From assembly GCA_002490465.1 (NCBI GenBank), contig DKUB01000076.1, positions 1-16,984 on the forward strand: DNA of 16,984 nucleotides, in the 5' to 3' direction. The DNA is from Lachnoclostridium sp. UBA7215 (GTDB lineage: Bacteria > Bacillota > Clostridia > Lachnospirales > Lachnospiraceae). The notes under the pieces were generated by a model, which saw only the letters and a program-made list of their open reading frames with translations, did no database searches and was not told where the DNA came from. This document shows, piece after piece, positions 1 to 7,159 of this stretch. The first letter of the stretch is position 1; every line of letters begins with the position of its first letter. The translations under genes and the position numbers were made by a program.

Positions 1-1615
1 ACGACTGAAGCTCGCGGTAGAACTGCATATCGGACTCCTGTCCTTCATCCAGTTCATTGTCCTTAATTGCCACGACATTTTCCTTTGCCACGCCGAACTC
101 TTCCTCTATGGAATTATCACTATACTTTTCTGTTAAATTGTAAAGCCCCCAGTATTCACCATTCAAAAACAGCACACATGGTCTGGATGCCTGTGTAGCA
201 AATGCCCGATCACGGACAAGTCCCTGAATCCATACATCCTGCAATTTTGTATATTCTGTATCGTTCCCGCCATTGCGGAGCATAAAACTTTTATATTTCT
301 GAATAACATTTCCATCTGCATCTGAGACTGACGGAATCAGGGCATAATCCTTAAGATTTTTCAAGCCTCCATAAGTATCGCGAAAATACAGGTTAAAACT
401 TTTCTGTCCATAATGCCTCGACCAGCCGCCGTGTAAACGAATCCCCATTTCTGTAGCAAAAGGACTGCTGCCATCCTCTTCAAAATACTCTACAAATGCG
501 GGCCTTTCCCATTCTCTCCCGGAATTCTCATAATTTTCTTTCCGGTATATTCCCGTATCTATATGTAAAAGATTGTCCGGGTCCGTGACAATTGACATAA
601 CCGTTGCATTTTTATAATTATCCCTCATGTTTTTTCCAACAAAATATGTTTTTGTCACAACATTACTTCGATTCCCAGAAGCATCTACTGCTAAAGCCCG
701 TATTACGGTAGCCTTTGCCACTTCGCTGTCCTTGGGGGCATATAGTGTTGCGTATGCCGAATTATACATAAGTGCCGTATTATTTTTTGTTGCCAGCACA
801 TTTGGCTCACCTGTCCTGTCCTGTACCCGGATCGCCTCTTTGTAAGTCAGCGTATCTTTCTTTTCGTCGGCAGGCCCGGAAGCAGCATCCTTTACCAGGC
901 GGATACTGTGCACCGTAATAGTATCCGGCGGCTCCATCCCACCTTCATTCGTTGTCGTACCAAGCATAATCCAGCCAACATCTGAGACATCTCTCCCGTT
1001 CAGGCTGATTTCCCACACTTCATGTTCAGCACCCTCTTCCGCTGTCGTCCTTGCCTCAAAACAGCGAAACTCCCCATTAGTACCGTAAGAATCCGGCGCC
1101 CACGAATATACCGGACATGCCTGCAGACCGACATTCATTCCGTCCGCCGCCGTGTCAACAGAAAACTCAATGGTAAGTGTTTTGTACTTTGTCCAGTCTG
1201 TCTCTCCCTGGGGCACACGAAAACACATAGAACGGTAACGCCACTCAAATGCAAGCTGCATTCCGTTTTCTTTCTTATTCATCTCCACATTATACACATA
1301 ATCCGTGTTATCCTCCGATAAATCGAATTCTACCGGTTTGGGTGTCGCTGTCGGTAATGGGGTAGGAGTTGCCTTTGCCATTTCATCTTCCTTGGCAAGA
1401 GGTATGCTTCCATCTGTTGTGTAATAAATCGTACTCCCCTTCGGCGCCGAAAGAGTCAGGTCAAATCCCTTCTCATAGTATCCGCTCTCTTTGCTGAATA
1501 CCGGCTCCGCTGCCTCTTCTGCCTGGATTTCCGCCCGACAGAAAAAGACAGCTCCCACAACGCTCATACAAAACATTAGAGCGGCGAAACCTGCCTTTAA
1601 TATCTTTCTCCTCAT
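1..1615 (-). CDS. Secreted CotH-kinase-family protein with chitobiase-like domain (partial, C-terminus beyond window)
   Basis: This is the N-terminal 538 codons of a minus-strand gene that continues past the left edge without a stop. The start ATG (1613-1615) follows GGAGGG with 7 bases between. Residues 1-33 look like a signal peptide (MRRK then a hydrophobic stretch). Residues 45-72 resemble the start of a chitobiase/beta-hexosaminidase C-terminal-type domain (IYYTTDGSIP). A Thr/Pro linker (TPTPLPTATPKP, 83-94) and a beta-rich, carbohydrate-binding-like block (about 98-243) follow. The chitobiase-like pattern then resumes at 257-327 (ATVIRALAVDASGNRS). A CotH-like region begins near 335, with RLHGGWSRHYGQKSFNLYF (393-411), FMLRNGGND (444-452) and RPCVLFLNGEYWGLYNLTEKY (478-498). 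Family knowledge: CotH proteins are atypical kinases of spore coats, and many Clostridia secrete multidomain versions of unknown target. It lies 88 bases downstream of the sulfotransferase gene on the same strand. Catalytic residues lie beyond the window. Confidence 0.88.
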   Translation of the reverse strand, partial: MRRKILKAGFAALMFCMSVVGAVFFCRAEIQAEEAAEPVFSKESGYYEKGFDLTLSAPKGSTIYYTTDGSIPLAKEDEMAKATPTPLPTATPKPVEFDLSEDNTDYVYNVEMNKKENGMQLAFEWRYRSMCFRVPQGETDWTKYKTLTIEFSVDTAADGMNVGLQACPVYSWAPDSYGTNGEFRCFEARTTAEEGAEHEVWEISLNGRDVSDVGWIMLGTTTNEGGMEPPDTITVHSIRLVKDAASGPADEKKDTLTYKEAIRVQDRTGEPNVLATKNNTALMYNSAYATLYAPKDSEVAKATVIRALAVDASGNRSNVVTKTYFVGKNMRDNYKNATVMSIVTDPDNLLHIDTGIYRKENYENSGREWERPAFVEYFEEDGSSPFATEMGIRLHGGWSRHYGQKSFNLYFRDTYGGLKNLKDYALIPSVSDADGNVIQKYKSFMLRNGGNDTEYTKLQDVWIQGLVRDRAFATQASRPCVLFLNGEYWGLYNLTEKYSDNSIEEEFGVAKENVVAIKDNELDEGQESDMQFYRELQS

Positions 1616-1637
1616 AAGAAATCCCTCCATTTCATAA

Positions 1638-1682
1638 TCCCATTATATCATGGGAATACATTTCCATTGTAACATGGAAATG
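1638..1682 (-). promoter_or_regulatory. Two inverted repeats and a TATAAT box between the sulfotransferase and CotH genes
   Basis: The gap holds a 9-bp perfect stem (CATTTCCAT at 1659-1667 with ATGGAAATG at 1674-1682, loop of 6) and a 6-bp stem (TCCCAT 1638-1643 with ATGGGA 1650-1655). A minus-strand TATAAT (1642-1647) overlaps the second repeat, but no good -35 lies 17 bases upstream; TTACAA is 19 bases away. No U-tract follows either hairpin on the minus strand, so neither is a standard terminator. It may be a weak internal promoter, an mRNA-processing hairpin, or an operator for the CotH gene. Confidence 0.35.
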
Positions 1683-1703
1683 CTGAAATGAAAAGAAATC
1701 ATT

Positions 1704-3203
1704 CTAATCCATTTTTATATATTTTCCGGTATCTATCAGTTCCTCGCCAATTTCCAGAAGCAACGTGTAGCGTCCCTCTGCAAGGGTATCCAGCCACATG
1801 GGAATGTAGTATTCTGCATTTTCAAATGTTTCCATTGTCTGGTAAGTATCTGAAAATTCTACGAAATACACGGATTTACCGTCTGTCAGATACACTTTCT
1901 GAATCAGGTGATCCGTTTCATGAATATAAAGGATATCCTCTCTTAATACATAATCAAGTTTATCATTTTCTGACTTTGACACAGGACGGGCAAGAAGCTT
2001 TCTGCCCTCCTCCTCCGGCAGTTTCCCGGCATGTTTCAACGTCCCTGCAATATAGTCTTTCGTAATAGGAAGAGGCTCTGTCATACACTGGATTTCCGGC
2101 AAAAACTCGTGGGCACGGAAAAACCCCGGCTGCACATAATATTCCCCTAATACCTCCCCGGAATCAAAGTCGTATTCACGAATCAAACCAATACTGTCCC
2201 TCTTCGGTTTGACAAGTGACCCTGCCATGGCATACAGTCTGTTCTTTTCTGTACACAAAATGGCGTTAGAGCGTATTTTGGATTTGGGACATGGAAAACG
2301 CTTATAAAAACTGACTGTCCCCTCCTTTTCATTTATCGTATAAAAACTAATATAGGTATTTTTATCTTTATCAAAATAACTTACTTTACGGCGTTTGTGC
2401 CAGTGGTTATCAAAAACAATAATATGCTTTGTATCCGGATTGCCGTCAAAATCAACATCTGTGAGTTCAAAAACAGCATGCTGCTGATAAAAAAACGGCA
2501 CATCTCCAATCGGACGCAATAATTTCTCCTGCATTGCTGTTCCCTCCCAGAACCTCGGATCAGCAAGAAGCCAGCGCATCTGTCCACTCCCCCAGTCAAA
2601 ACTGGCTATTGAATGGATATTTCTCATAGAAACCAGTACAGCATTGTCCTTCTCATAATAGGACGCAGAGTTAATATGAGCCCAATCCATCATATCCTGA
2701 TACGTGTCATCAAATAAATCCCCTACTTTTATTTTTTGGACAACTTCCCCACTCTCCCTGTCGAGTTCAAGAATTAAATCTTCTGAGTGGCCTTCCATAC
2801 TGCTGCCCGCAGCCATAATATTACCACCTCTTGATTTTTCTTCAATCGTATGGTGAATGCCGTTCCTTGAAAAATAAACTTTCCTGACCCTTCCGAGATA
2901 ATCCATATCATAACTCTGGACAGACTGCGGATTAGTAAAGGATGGCGCAGAAATATCCTGTTCCATAAACAGAAATCTTCCTTCAGATAATGGGAAAATG
3001 CCATAACCCTTCGGTTTGCGTTTCAAGTAATAGCGAATTTTTCCCTCGCGGTCAAAGACACATGTTTTTATATCAATACCGCCTGCTATCAATATATTTT
3101 CAAAAGCCGGGTCCTCAGGAATTTTCCCCGGCTTAATAATCCCCTTCAATTCATCCGGAAGCTTGGGCGCACGAATCTGAAATTCTCTCTTATCACTACC
3201 CAT
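1704..3203 (-). CDS. assT: Aryl-sulfate sulfotransferase, catalytic domain (out of frame with its N-terminal part)
   Basis: This 499-codon frame carries the beta-propeller of an aryl-sulfate sulfotransferase (ASST), the family that moves a sulfuryl group from a phenolic sulfate to another phenol through a sulfo-histidine, without PAPS. Family-like patterns from its own ATG are FQIRAPKLPDEL (8-19, the usual linker after the N-terminal domain), DWAHINSASYY (173-183, His176) with SMRNIHSIASFD (192-203), and QQHAVFE (240-246, His242) followed by IIVFDN (261-266) and basic RRK (271-273). I could not place the sulfurylated histidine with confidence: the likely region reads KIRSNAILC (309-317) and the next histidine is His365. 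There is no signal peptide, whereas E. coli-type ASSTs are periplasmic. The first ATG (3201-3203) sits one base after a ten-G tract. The gene overlaps the N-terminal frame by 58 bases, and both are read as one broken or switchable gene of 673 codons. Confidence 0.85.
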   Translation of the reverse strand: MGSDKREFQIRAPKLPDELKGIIKPGKIPEDPAFENILIAGGIDIKTCVFDREGKIRYYLKRKPKGYGIFPLSEGRFLFMEQDISAPSFTNPQSVQSYDMDYLGRVRKVYFSRNGIHHTIEEKSRGGNIMAAGSSMEGHSEDLILELDRESGEVVQKIKVGDLFDDTYQDMMDWAHINSASYYEKDNAVLVSMRNIHSIASFDWGSGQMRWLLADPRFWEGTAMQEKLLRPIGDVPFFYQQHAVFELTDVDFDGNPDTKHIIVFDNHWHKRRKVSYFDKDKNTYISFYTINEKEGTVSFYKRFPCPKSKIRSNAILCTEKNRLYAMAGSLVKPKRDSIGLIREYDFDSGEVLGEYYVQPGFFRAHEFLPEIQCMTEPLPITKDYIAGTLKHAGKLPEEEGRKLLARPVSKSENDKLDYVLREDILYIHETDHLIQKVYLTDGKSVYFVEFSDTYQTMETFENAEYYIPMWLDTLAEGRYTLLLEIGEELIDTGKYIKMD

Positions 3204-3724
3204 ACCCCCCCCCCTACTAATTCAATCCGGATGGTATTCATCTTTCCGGGATACATACCGATAATAGGAACCCGATGATGTGTTGTAGACGGAAGCACAG
3301 CTGTAATGTCCGTTTCTTTTGTCCTTCCCACTACAGTAACCCGCACCTGGCAGGGTTTCTCGGTAACAAAAAGTGCAATTGCTGTAAGAGGTGCCTCTCC
3401 AAAAGGATTTTTGATAACAAGCATCTTGGAAAAAGTGTAAATGTCCTTGTGAAGAAGCCGTTCCAAAACAGCATCTTTAGCCTGAGAAACAGGAGCATAC
3501 ACCGGCTCTTTATGAATATTACTGTGAACCCGAAAAGCTTCCTGCCTCGTATATTGTTTCACCTTTAAAGCCGCTTTTCTGGCAAGCCAGGCCGAATTAC
3601 ATATCGTAACAGAATTCCTATCACTCAAGTGAAGTGTTTTTTTCTTTCCCACCGCATACTGCTGACCTATTTTAGCTATGACTCCCAATCGCCTTTTTAC
3701 GCTTGCAGCAATACCGTTTCCCAT
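3146..3724 (-). CDS. assT: Aryl-sulfate sulfotransferase, N-terminal domain (frame lost at the poly-G tract)
   Basis: This 192-codon frame is the 5' part of the same ASST gene. Residues about 101-170 match the N-terminal beta-sandwich of the family: LVIKNPFGEAPLTAIALF (102-119), VRVTVVGRT (127-135) and RVPIIGMYPGKMNTIRIELV (151-170). The frame then enters the G tract and reads 22 residues that look random (GGGVWVVIRENF and on) before a stop at 3146. With 11 or 8 G it would continue as GGGG-MGSDKREFQIRAPKL into the catalytic domain. The start chosen is the ATG at 3722-3724, preceded by GGAGG with 5 bases between; an ATG 12 bases upstream would put that SD inside the gene. The first 100 residues are basic and helical, with no signal peptide, so the product should be cytosolic. 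It lies 39 bases after cysC. Confidence 0.82.
   Translation of the reverse strand: MGNGIAASVKRRLGVIAKIGQQYAVGKKKTLHLSDRNSVTICNSAWLARKAALKVKQYTRQEAFRVHSNIHKEPVYAPVSQAKDAVLERLLHKDIYTFSKMLVIKNPFGEAPLTAIALFVTEKPCQVRVTVVGRTKETDITAVLPSTTHHRVPIIGMYPGKMNTIRIELVGGGVWVVIRENFRFVRPSFRMN
3205..3214. repeat. Homopolymer tract, G10 on the coding (minus) strand, inside the sulfotransferase gene
   Basis: There are ten consecutive C on the plus strand, read as ten G in the mRNA. The tract lies exactly where the N-terminal frame and the catalytic frame of the ASST gene fail to join. Counting codons, G11 or G8 puts GTA-G(n)-T-ATG in frame across the junction, while G10 does not. This is the geometry of a slipped-strand phase-variable gene. 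A homopolymer miscall in the assembly is the main alternative. Confidence 0.95.
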
Positions 3725-3745
3725 GCCTTCCTCCATCTTTCAAAA

Positions 3746-3763
3746 ATTATATAGTGTTTTGCT
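3746..3763 (-). promoter_or_regulatory. Hairpin-like repeat and TATAAT box between cysC and the sulfotransferase gene
   Basis: After the cysC stop the minus strand reads TATAATTTTTG, with TATAAT at 3746-3751. Just before it AGTGTTT and AAACACT can pair around a short A-rich loop, using the last codons of cysC. The hairpin followed by a T run could act as a weak terminator, while the TATAAT could act as a -10 box; the hexamer 17 bases upstream (AGAGTG) is a poor -35. Read-through from cysC seems the default. Confidence 0.3.
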
Positions 3764-4357
3764 TTAAACACTCTCTACTTCCCGCCTGTTTATCTCCTCC
3801 CGAACAATTTCTGCACACTGCGTTGGATCACAGGAAACCGTCTCTAACACAATTTCCGGATGCAGGGGTTCTTCATAAGAAGAATCCTTCCCCGTAAAAT
3901 GGCTGATATCCTTCTGATACAGCCCTTTCGGATCACGCTGCCTGCAAGTCTCAAAATCTGTACTTACATAGACTTCTATAAAATTTTCATCTCCAGCGCG
4001 CTCTCTTGCAAATTCCCTCATTTTGCGAAAGGGTGAAATAAAAGAAACCAGCGTAATGATTCCTGCATCACAGAACAATGCAGCAATCTCACTTATCCTT
4101 CGGATATTTTCGTTGCGGTCTTCGTCCGTAAAACCAAGATCTGCATTTATCCCATGGCGGATATTATCCCCATCCAAAAGGTATACCGCCCTTCCAGCTT
4201 CGTTTAACAGCTTTTCGAGCTCTACCGCAATTGTTGATTTTCCGGAACCGGATAATCCGGTGAACCAGACAACAAGCCCCTTCTGCCCCAATACTCTGCG
4301 TCTGTCCTCTGCTGACACCTTATTGTTGTGCCAGACAATGTTTTCGTTTTTTTTCAT
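3764..4357 (-). CDS. cysC: Adenylyl-sulfate (APS) kinase CysC
   Basis: CysC phosphorylates adenosine 5'-phosphosulfate (APS) at the 3'-hydroxyl with ATP, giving PAPS in the cytosol. The 197-residue protein has every family mark: ENIVWHNNKV near the N-terminus, Walker A GLSGSGKST (34-42), the APS-binding DGDNIRHG (62-69), RNENIRRISEIAALF (81-95), SFISPFR (105-111) and RDPKGLY (141-147). Length and N-terminus match E. coli CysC (about 200 residues). The ATG at 4355-4357 is preceded by GGGGAAAG; a TTG 33 bases upstream lies inside a hairpin and is unlikely. Codons 2-4 hold a run of eight A, a minor slippage risk. It sits between cysN and the ASST gene on the same strand. Since the CysN C-terminal domain looks dead as a kinase, this is probably the working APS kinase of the locus. 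Confidence 0.97.
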   Translation of the reverse strand: MKKNENIVWHNNKVSAEDRRRVLGQKGLVVWFTGLSGSGKSTIAVELEKLLNEAGRAVYLLDGDNIRHGINADLGFTDEDRNENIRRISEIAALFCDAGIITLVSFISPFRKMREFARERAGDENFIEVYVSTDFETCRQRDPKGLYQKDISHFTGKDSSYEEPLHPEIVLETVSCDPTQCAEIVREEINRREVESV

Positions 4358-4380
4358 ATCTTTCCCCGTTCCCTTGAAAT

Positions 4381-4407
4381 AGGGTGCCAAAACTGTTTTG
4401 ACACCCT
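4381..4407. terminator. 13-bp inverted repeat between cysN and cysC, with a T-tract on the plus-strand side
   Basis: AGGGTGCCAAAAC (4381-4393) pairs with GTTTTGACACCCT (4395-4407) with a single C-A mismatch. On the plus strand it is followed by ATCTTTTT, the form of an intrinsic terminator, though no plus-strand gene precedes it. On the minus strand, the direction of the cys genes, no U-tract follows, so cysN transcripts should read through with a stable hairpin just before the cysC ribosome binding site. It may set mRNA stability, attenuate weakly, or stop antisense transcription. Confidence 0.5.
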
Positions 4408-4452
4408 ATCTTTTTACAATAAGCCGACTCGCAAAACACGACAGCATTTATC

Positions 4453-6243
4453 TCAGGCTTTGAAAATGAATCCGGATTCTTTTAACATATCCTTAATCTT
4501 ACGAATACCTGTCTCATAATCCTTGTCCTCCAGCTGCATATCCGGTGAAATATCGGTTGTGAGCTGATTTCCTACCCAGACAATTTCAAATTCACTCTCA
4601 ATTACAGTTTTCATTATCTTATAATCCGACTGTGTCAGACCTGTGGCAGTTACTACCAATATTATGCCGGCGTCCAGCAAAAGATTAGCTGTCTCACCAA
4701 ATCGGCGAATCTGTTCTGTGTGATCCTGAATATCAGACTTCTTTGTATCGGCGCCTACACCATATAAAAATGACCCCATTCCAAGATAATATACATAGCG
4801 ACCGCAATTCATCAATTCGCGTTCAAGGAGTTTTGCCATTTTCTTTTTACCGACATTTTCAGGTCCTGTGAGAACAACCATGGTCGGGCGCTGGGCATAG
4901 TGCTCAATTCTGTCCTCAACAGAGATTTCGCTTGATTCCCATTTATAGTTTCGCAGCATTGCGCTCTCACGGATTTCCTGCTCCTCATCAGAAAGAGCTT
5001 CCGTTATGATACCGCCTCCGGCGATTTCATAGTCGTCTACAATAACAAACCGGCTTGTCCCTGCAATATCTTCTACAAGGTCAAATGCAATCGGCTTATC
5101 CGTGCGCAAAATGCACTCTGCCACTTCATTTTTTGCCACAGCCTGTTTCTCATCTGTGGAAGAGAGGTTTGAAGAGTTAATGACTCCTTTCACACTCTCT
5201 AATTCCATTTTTACTTTCTCTGACCCAATTTTCAAATAATACATTTTACCCGGCACAAGTTCTTTTTTGCCGAGCCAGAATATATTTGCCGCAATACGGG
5301 ACGCCGTCTTCGGCCTTGGCTCGCCCTCTATAGCCATCATTTCGCCCCTGGTAATATATATCTGCTCCTCCATGGTAAAGCCGATGGCCATCCCCGGGAC
5401 GCCGACTTCAATCGGGTCGGCATTAAAAACTTCTATATTTTTTATATGACTGCGCTTACCGGATGGATAAAAGACAACTTCCTGCCCAATCCGGATTGTT
5501 CCGGTCTCAATTGTTCCCGCAACAATTCTTCGGTCATCACCATTTCTTGTGAATTTATACACGTCCTGTACCGGCATACGGAACGGCTGGTTTGCGTGAT
5601 CTTCCTCACACTCAAATTCGTCTAATACTTCCAGAATGCACATGCCGTCATACCAGGGCATTTTATCGCTTTTCTTTACAATATTTTCGCCCATAAATGA
5701 GCTCACCGGAAGAACAAATTTAGGTGTAATATTAATTTGTTTCAAAAATTCCAGGTACTCTTCCTTGACACTCTCGTATACCTTCTCGTCATAATCCACT
5801 AAATCCATCTTGTTAATTACAACAGCTATCTGCCGGATGCCCAGCATAGAAAGCATATATGCGTGGCGGCGGGAATTTTCCTGAACACCCTCTTTAGCAT
5901 CAATCATAAGAAGCGCTGCCTCCGCACGGGAAGCACCTGTTATCATATTTTTTAAAAACTCAATGTGACCCGGCGCATCTAAAATAATGTAATCGCGCTT
6001 TTCTGTTTTGAAAAAACAGCGCGCCGTGTCAATTGTGATACCCTGTGACTGCTCATCCTTAAGGGCATCCAACAAAAACGCGTATTCAAATGGCTTGGAA
6101 TTGCGGCGGCAGGTCTCTTTTACCTGCTCAAGCTTTCCTTCAGGCAGTGAATCCGTATCTGCCAGGAGCCGTCCCATCAGTGTGCTTTTTCCGTGGTCCA
6201 CATGCCCCACGATAACGATATTCATATCTTCTTTTTTCTGCAT
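4453..6243 (-). CDS. cysN: Sulfate adenylyltransferase subunit 1 CysN with a degenerate C-terminal APS-kinase-like domain
   Basis: CysN is the GTPase subunit of ATP sulfurylase; GTP hydrolysis drives CysD to form APS from ATP and sulfate. The 596 residues begin with a translation-factor-type GTPase: GHVDHGKST (13-21), GITID (68-72), DAPGH (89-93), NKMD (144-147). EF-Tu-like beta-barrel domains follow to about residue 440. Residues 452-596 align by eye with CysC: VVLTGPENVGKKKMAKLLE, a YVYYLGMGS stretch, then DHTEQIRRFGETANLLLDAGI. However, the P-loop reads GPENVGKK instead of GLSGSGKS, with no Ser/Thr after the lysine, DGDN is replaced by GMGS (488-491), and the SFISPFR and DPKGLY motifs are missing. 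It is therefore a CysNC/NodQ-type fusion whose kinase half is probably inactive. The ATG follows GGAGGAG, 18 bases after cysD. Confidence 0.95.
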   Translation of the reverse strand: MQKKEDMNIVIVGHVDHGKSTLMGRLLADTDSLPEGKLEQVKETCRRNSKPFEYAFLLDALKDEQSQGITIDTARCFFKTEKRDYIILDAPGHIEFLKNMITGASRAEAALLMIDAKEGVQENSRRHAYMLSMLGIRQIAVVINKMDLVDYDEKVYESVKEEYLEFLKQINITPKFVLPVSSFMGENIVKKSDKMPWYDGMCILEVLDEFECEEDHANQPFRMPVQDVYKFTRNGDDRRIVAGTIETGTIRIGQEVVFYPSGKRSHIKNIEVFNADPIEVGVPGMAIGFTMEEQIYITRGEMMAIEGEPRPKTASRIAANIFWLGKKELVPGKMYYLKIGSEKVKMELESVKGVINSSNLSSTDEKQAVAKNEVAECILRTDKPIAFDLVEDIAGTSRFVIVDDYEIAGGGIITEALSDEEQEIRESAMLRNYKWESSEISVEDRIEHYAQRPTMVVLTGPENVGKKKMAKLLERELMNCGRYVYYLGMGSFLYGVGADTKKSDIQDHTEQIRRFGETANLLLDAGIILVVTATGLTQSDYKIMKTVIESEFEIVWVGNQLTTDISPDMQLEDKDYETGIRKIKDMLKESGFIFKA

Positions 6244-6261
6244 CTGTCAAGCTCCTCCTCT

Positions 6262-7143
6262 TTACATATATCCGCTGCGTCTGAGTTCTTCCAGTCCACC
6301 GCCGCCCTCTTTGTCCTGGGCACGGCCGGAACGCTCTGCAATATTGGCAAATTTTCCTGTTTTCAGTTCTTCAATTACTTCATGGACATTCTTTGCCGTA
6401 GACTGTACCGGCGTTGTACACGGTCCGCAGCCAAGCGAACGGTAACGGGTTCCATTTCCCTGGTCATAGTAAAGAGATACGGTTGGGATGTTTTCCCTCT
6501 CAATATATTCCCATACATCTAATTCTGTCCAATCTAACAACGGATGCACACGGACGTGAGTGCCCGGTGCCCAATCTGTCTTATATTGATTCCAAAATTC
6601 CGGAGGCTGGTCTCCGACATCCCAGTCATTATTCTTATCTCTGGGCGAAAAATAACGCTCTTTTGAACGACTGCCCTCTTCATCTGCACGGGCGCCGACA
6701 ATAACACCTGTATAGGGCTCACAATTTGTATCTTTTTCATAAGTTCCTTTATTATGATTAAAACGGTACCTGGGCCAACTTGCATTCAAAGTATTTGTCA
6801 AAGCCTCTGTCTTCAAACGCTTACAGCATTCCAGATGGGATACGCTGCCATCTGGAAATGTCTCTTTCCTCTCTAACGCATCTGTATTTTCCCCATAAAT
6901 CATGTCAAGATTCCACTCTGCAGCCAACCGGTCGCGGTATTCAATCATTTCCGGTATTTTGAAATGCGTATCGATGTGAACAAGCGGAATCGGCACATGT
7001 CCGAAAAATGCTTTTCTTGCCAGCCATAAAAGTACGGTAGAATCCTTTCCGATCGACCACAACATACATAAGTTTCCTAATTCACTGTAGGCTTCCCGGA
7101 GAATGTGTACACTTTTGTACTCTAACATATCCAAATGATCCAT
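6262..7143 (-). CDS. cysD: Sulfate adenylyltransferase subunit 2 CysD
   Basis: CysD is the catalytic PP-loop subunit of ATP sulfurylase; with CysN it makes APS and pyrophosphate. The 293-residue protein has the ATP-pyrophosphatase motif SIGKDS (30-35) followed by LARKAF, then HIDTHFKIPEM, SRSKER, ELDVWEYI and SLGCGPC. It ends with the family's RSGRAQDKEGGGG-LEELRRSGYM pattern. The ATG at 7141-7143 is preceded by GAGGG with a 6-base gap and gives a beginning like E. coli CysD (MDHLDMLEYKSVHILREA). An in-frame ATG at 7165-7167 adds eight residues but overlaps a hairpin and lacks a good ribosome binding site. It is the first gene of the cysD-cysN-cysC-ASST run and follows a structured leader and a promoter. 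No reductase (cysH, aprAB) is adjacent, which suggests that PAPS is made for sulfonation. Confidence 0.97.
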   Translation of the reverse strand: MDHLDMLEYKSVHILREAYSELGNLCMLWSIGKDSTVLLWLARKAFFGHVPIPLVHIDTHFKIPEMIEYRDRLAAEWNLDMIYGENTDALERKETFPDGSVSHLECCKRLKTEALTNTLNASWPRYRFNHNKGTYEKDTNCEPYTGVIVGARADEEGSRSKERYFSPRDKNNDWDVGDQPPEFWNQYKTDWAPGTHVRVHPLLDWTELDVWEYIERENIPTVSLYYDQGNGTRYRSLGCGPCTTPVQSTAKNVHEVIEELKTGKFANIAERSGRAQDKEGGGGLEELRRSGYM

Positions 7144-7159
7144 TTTTTCCCTCATTTCT

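Noticed and set aside
1688..2065. Plus-strand ORF of 125 codons opposite the sulfotransferase gene
   Set aside because: A shadow of the true minus-strand gene, without an SD or family pattern; the same holds for the other plus-strand frames over the cys genes.
4347..4354. A8 run at the start of cysC as a second phase-variation tract
   Set aside because: The frame is intact and A8 runs are common in such genomes; noted only as a minor slippage risk.
4358..4390. TTG start 33 bases upstream for cysC
   Set aside because: It lies in the stem of the intergenic hairpin without an SD; the ATG at 4357 matches CysC N-termini.
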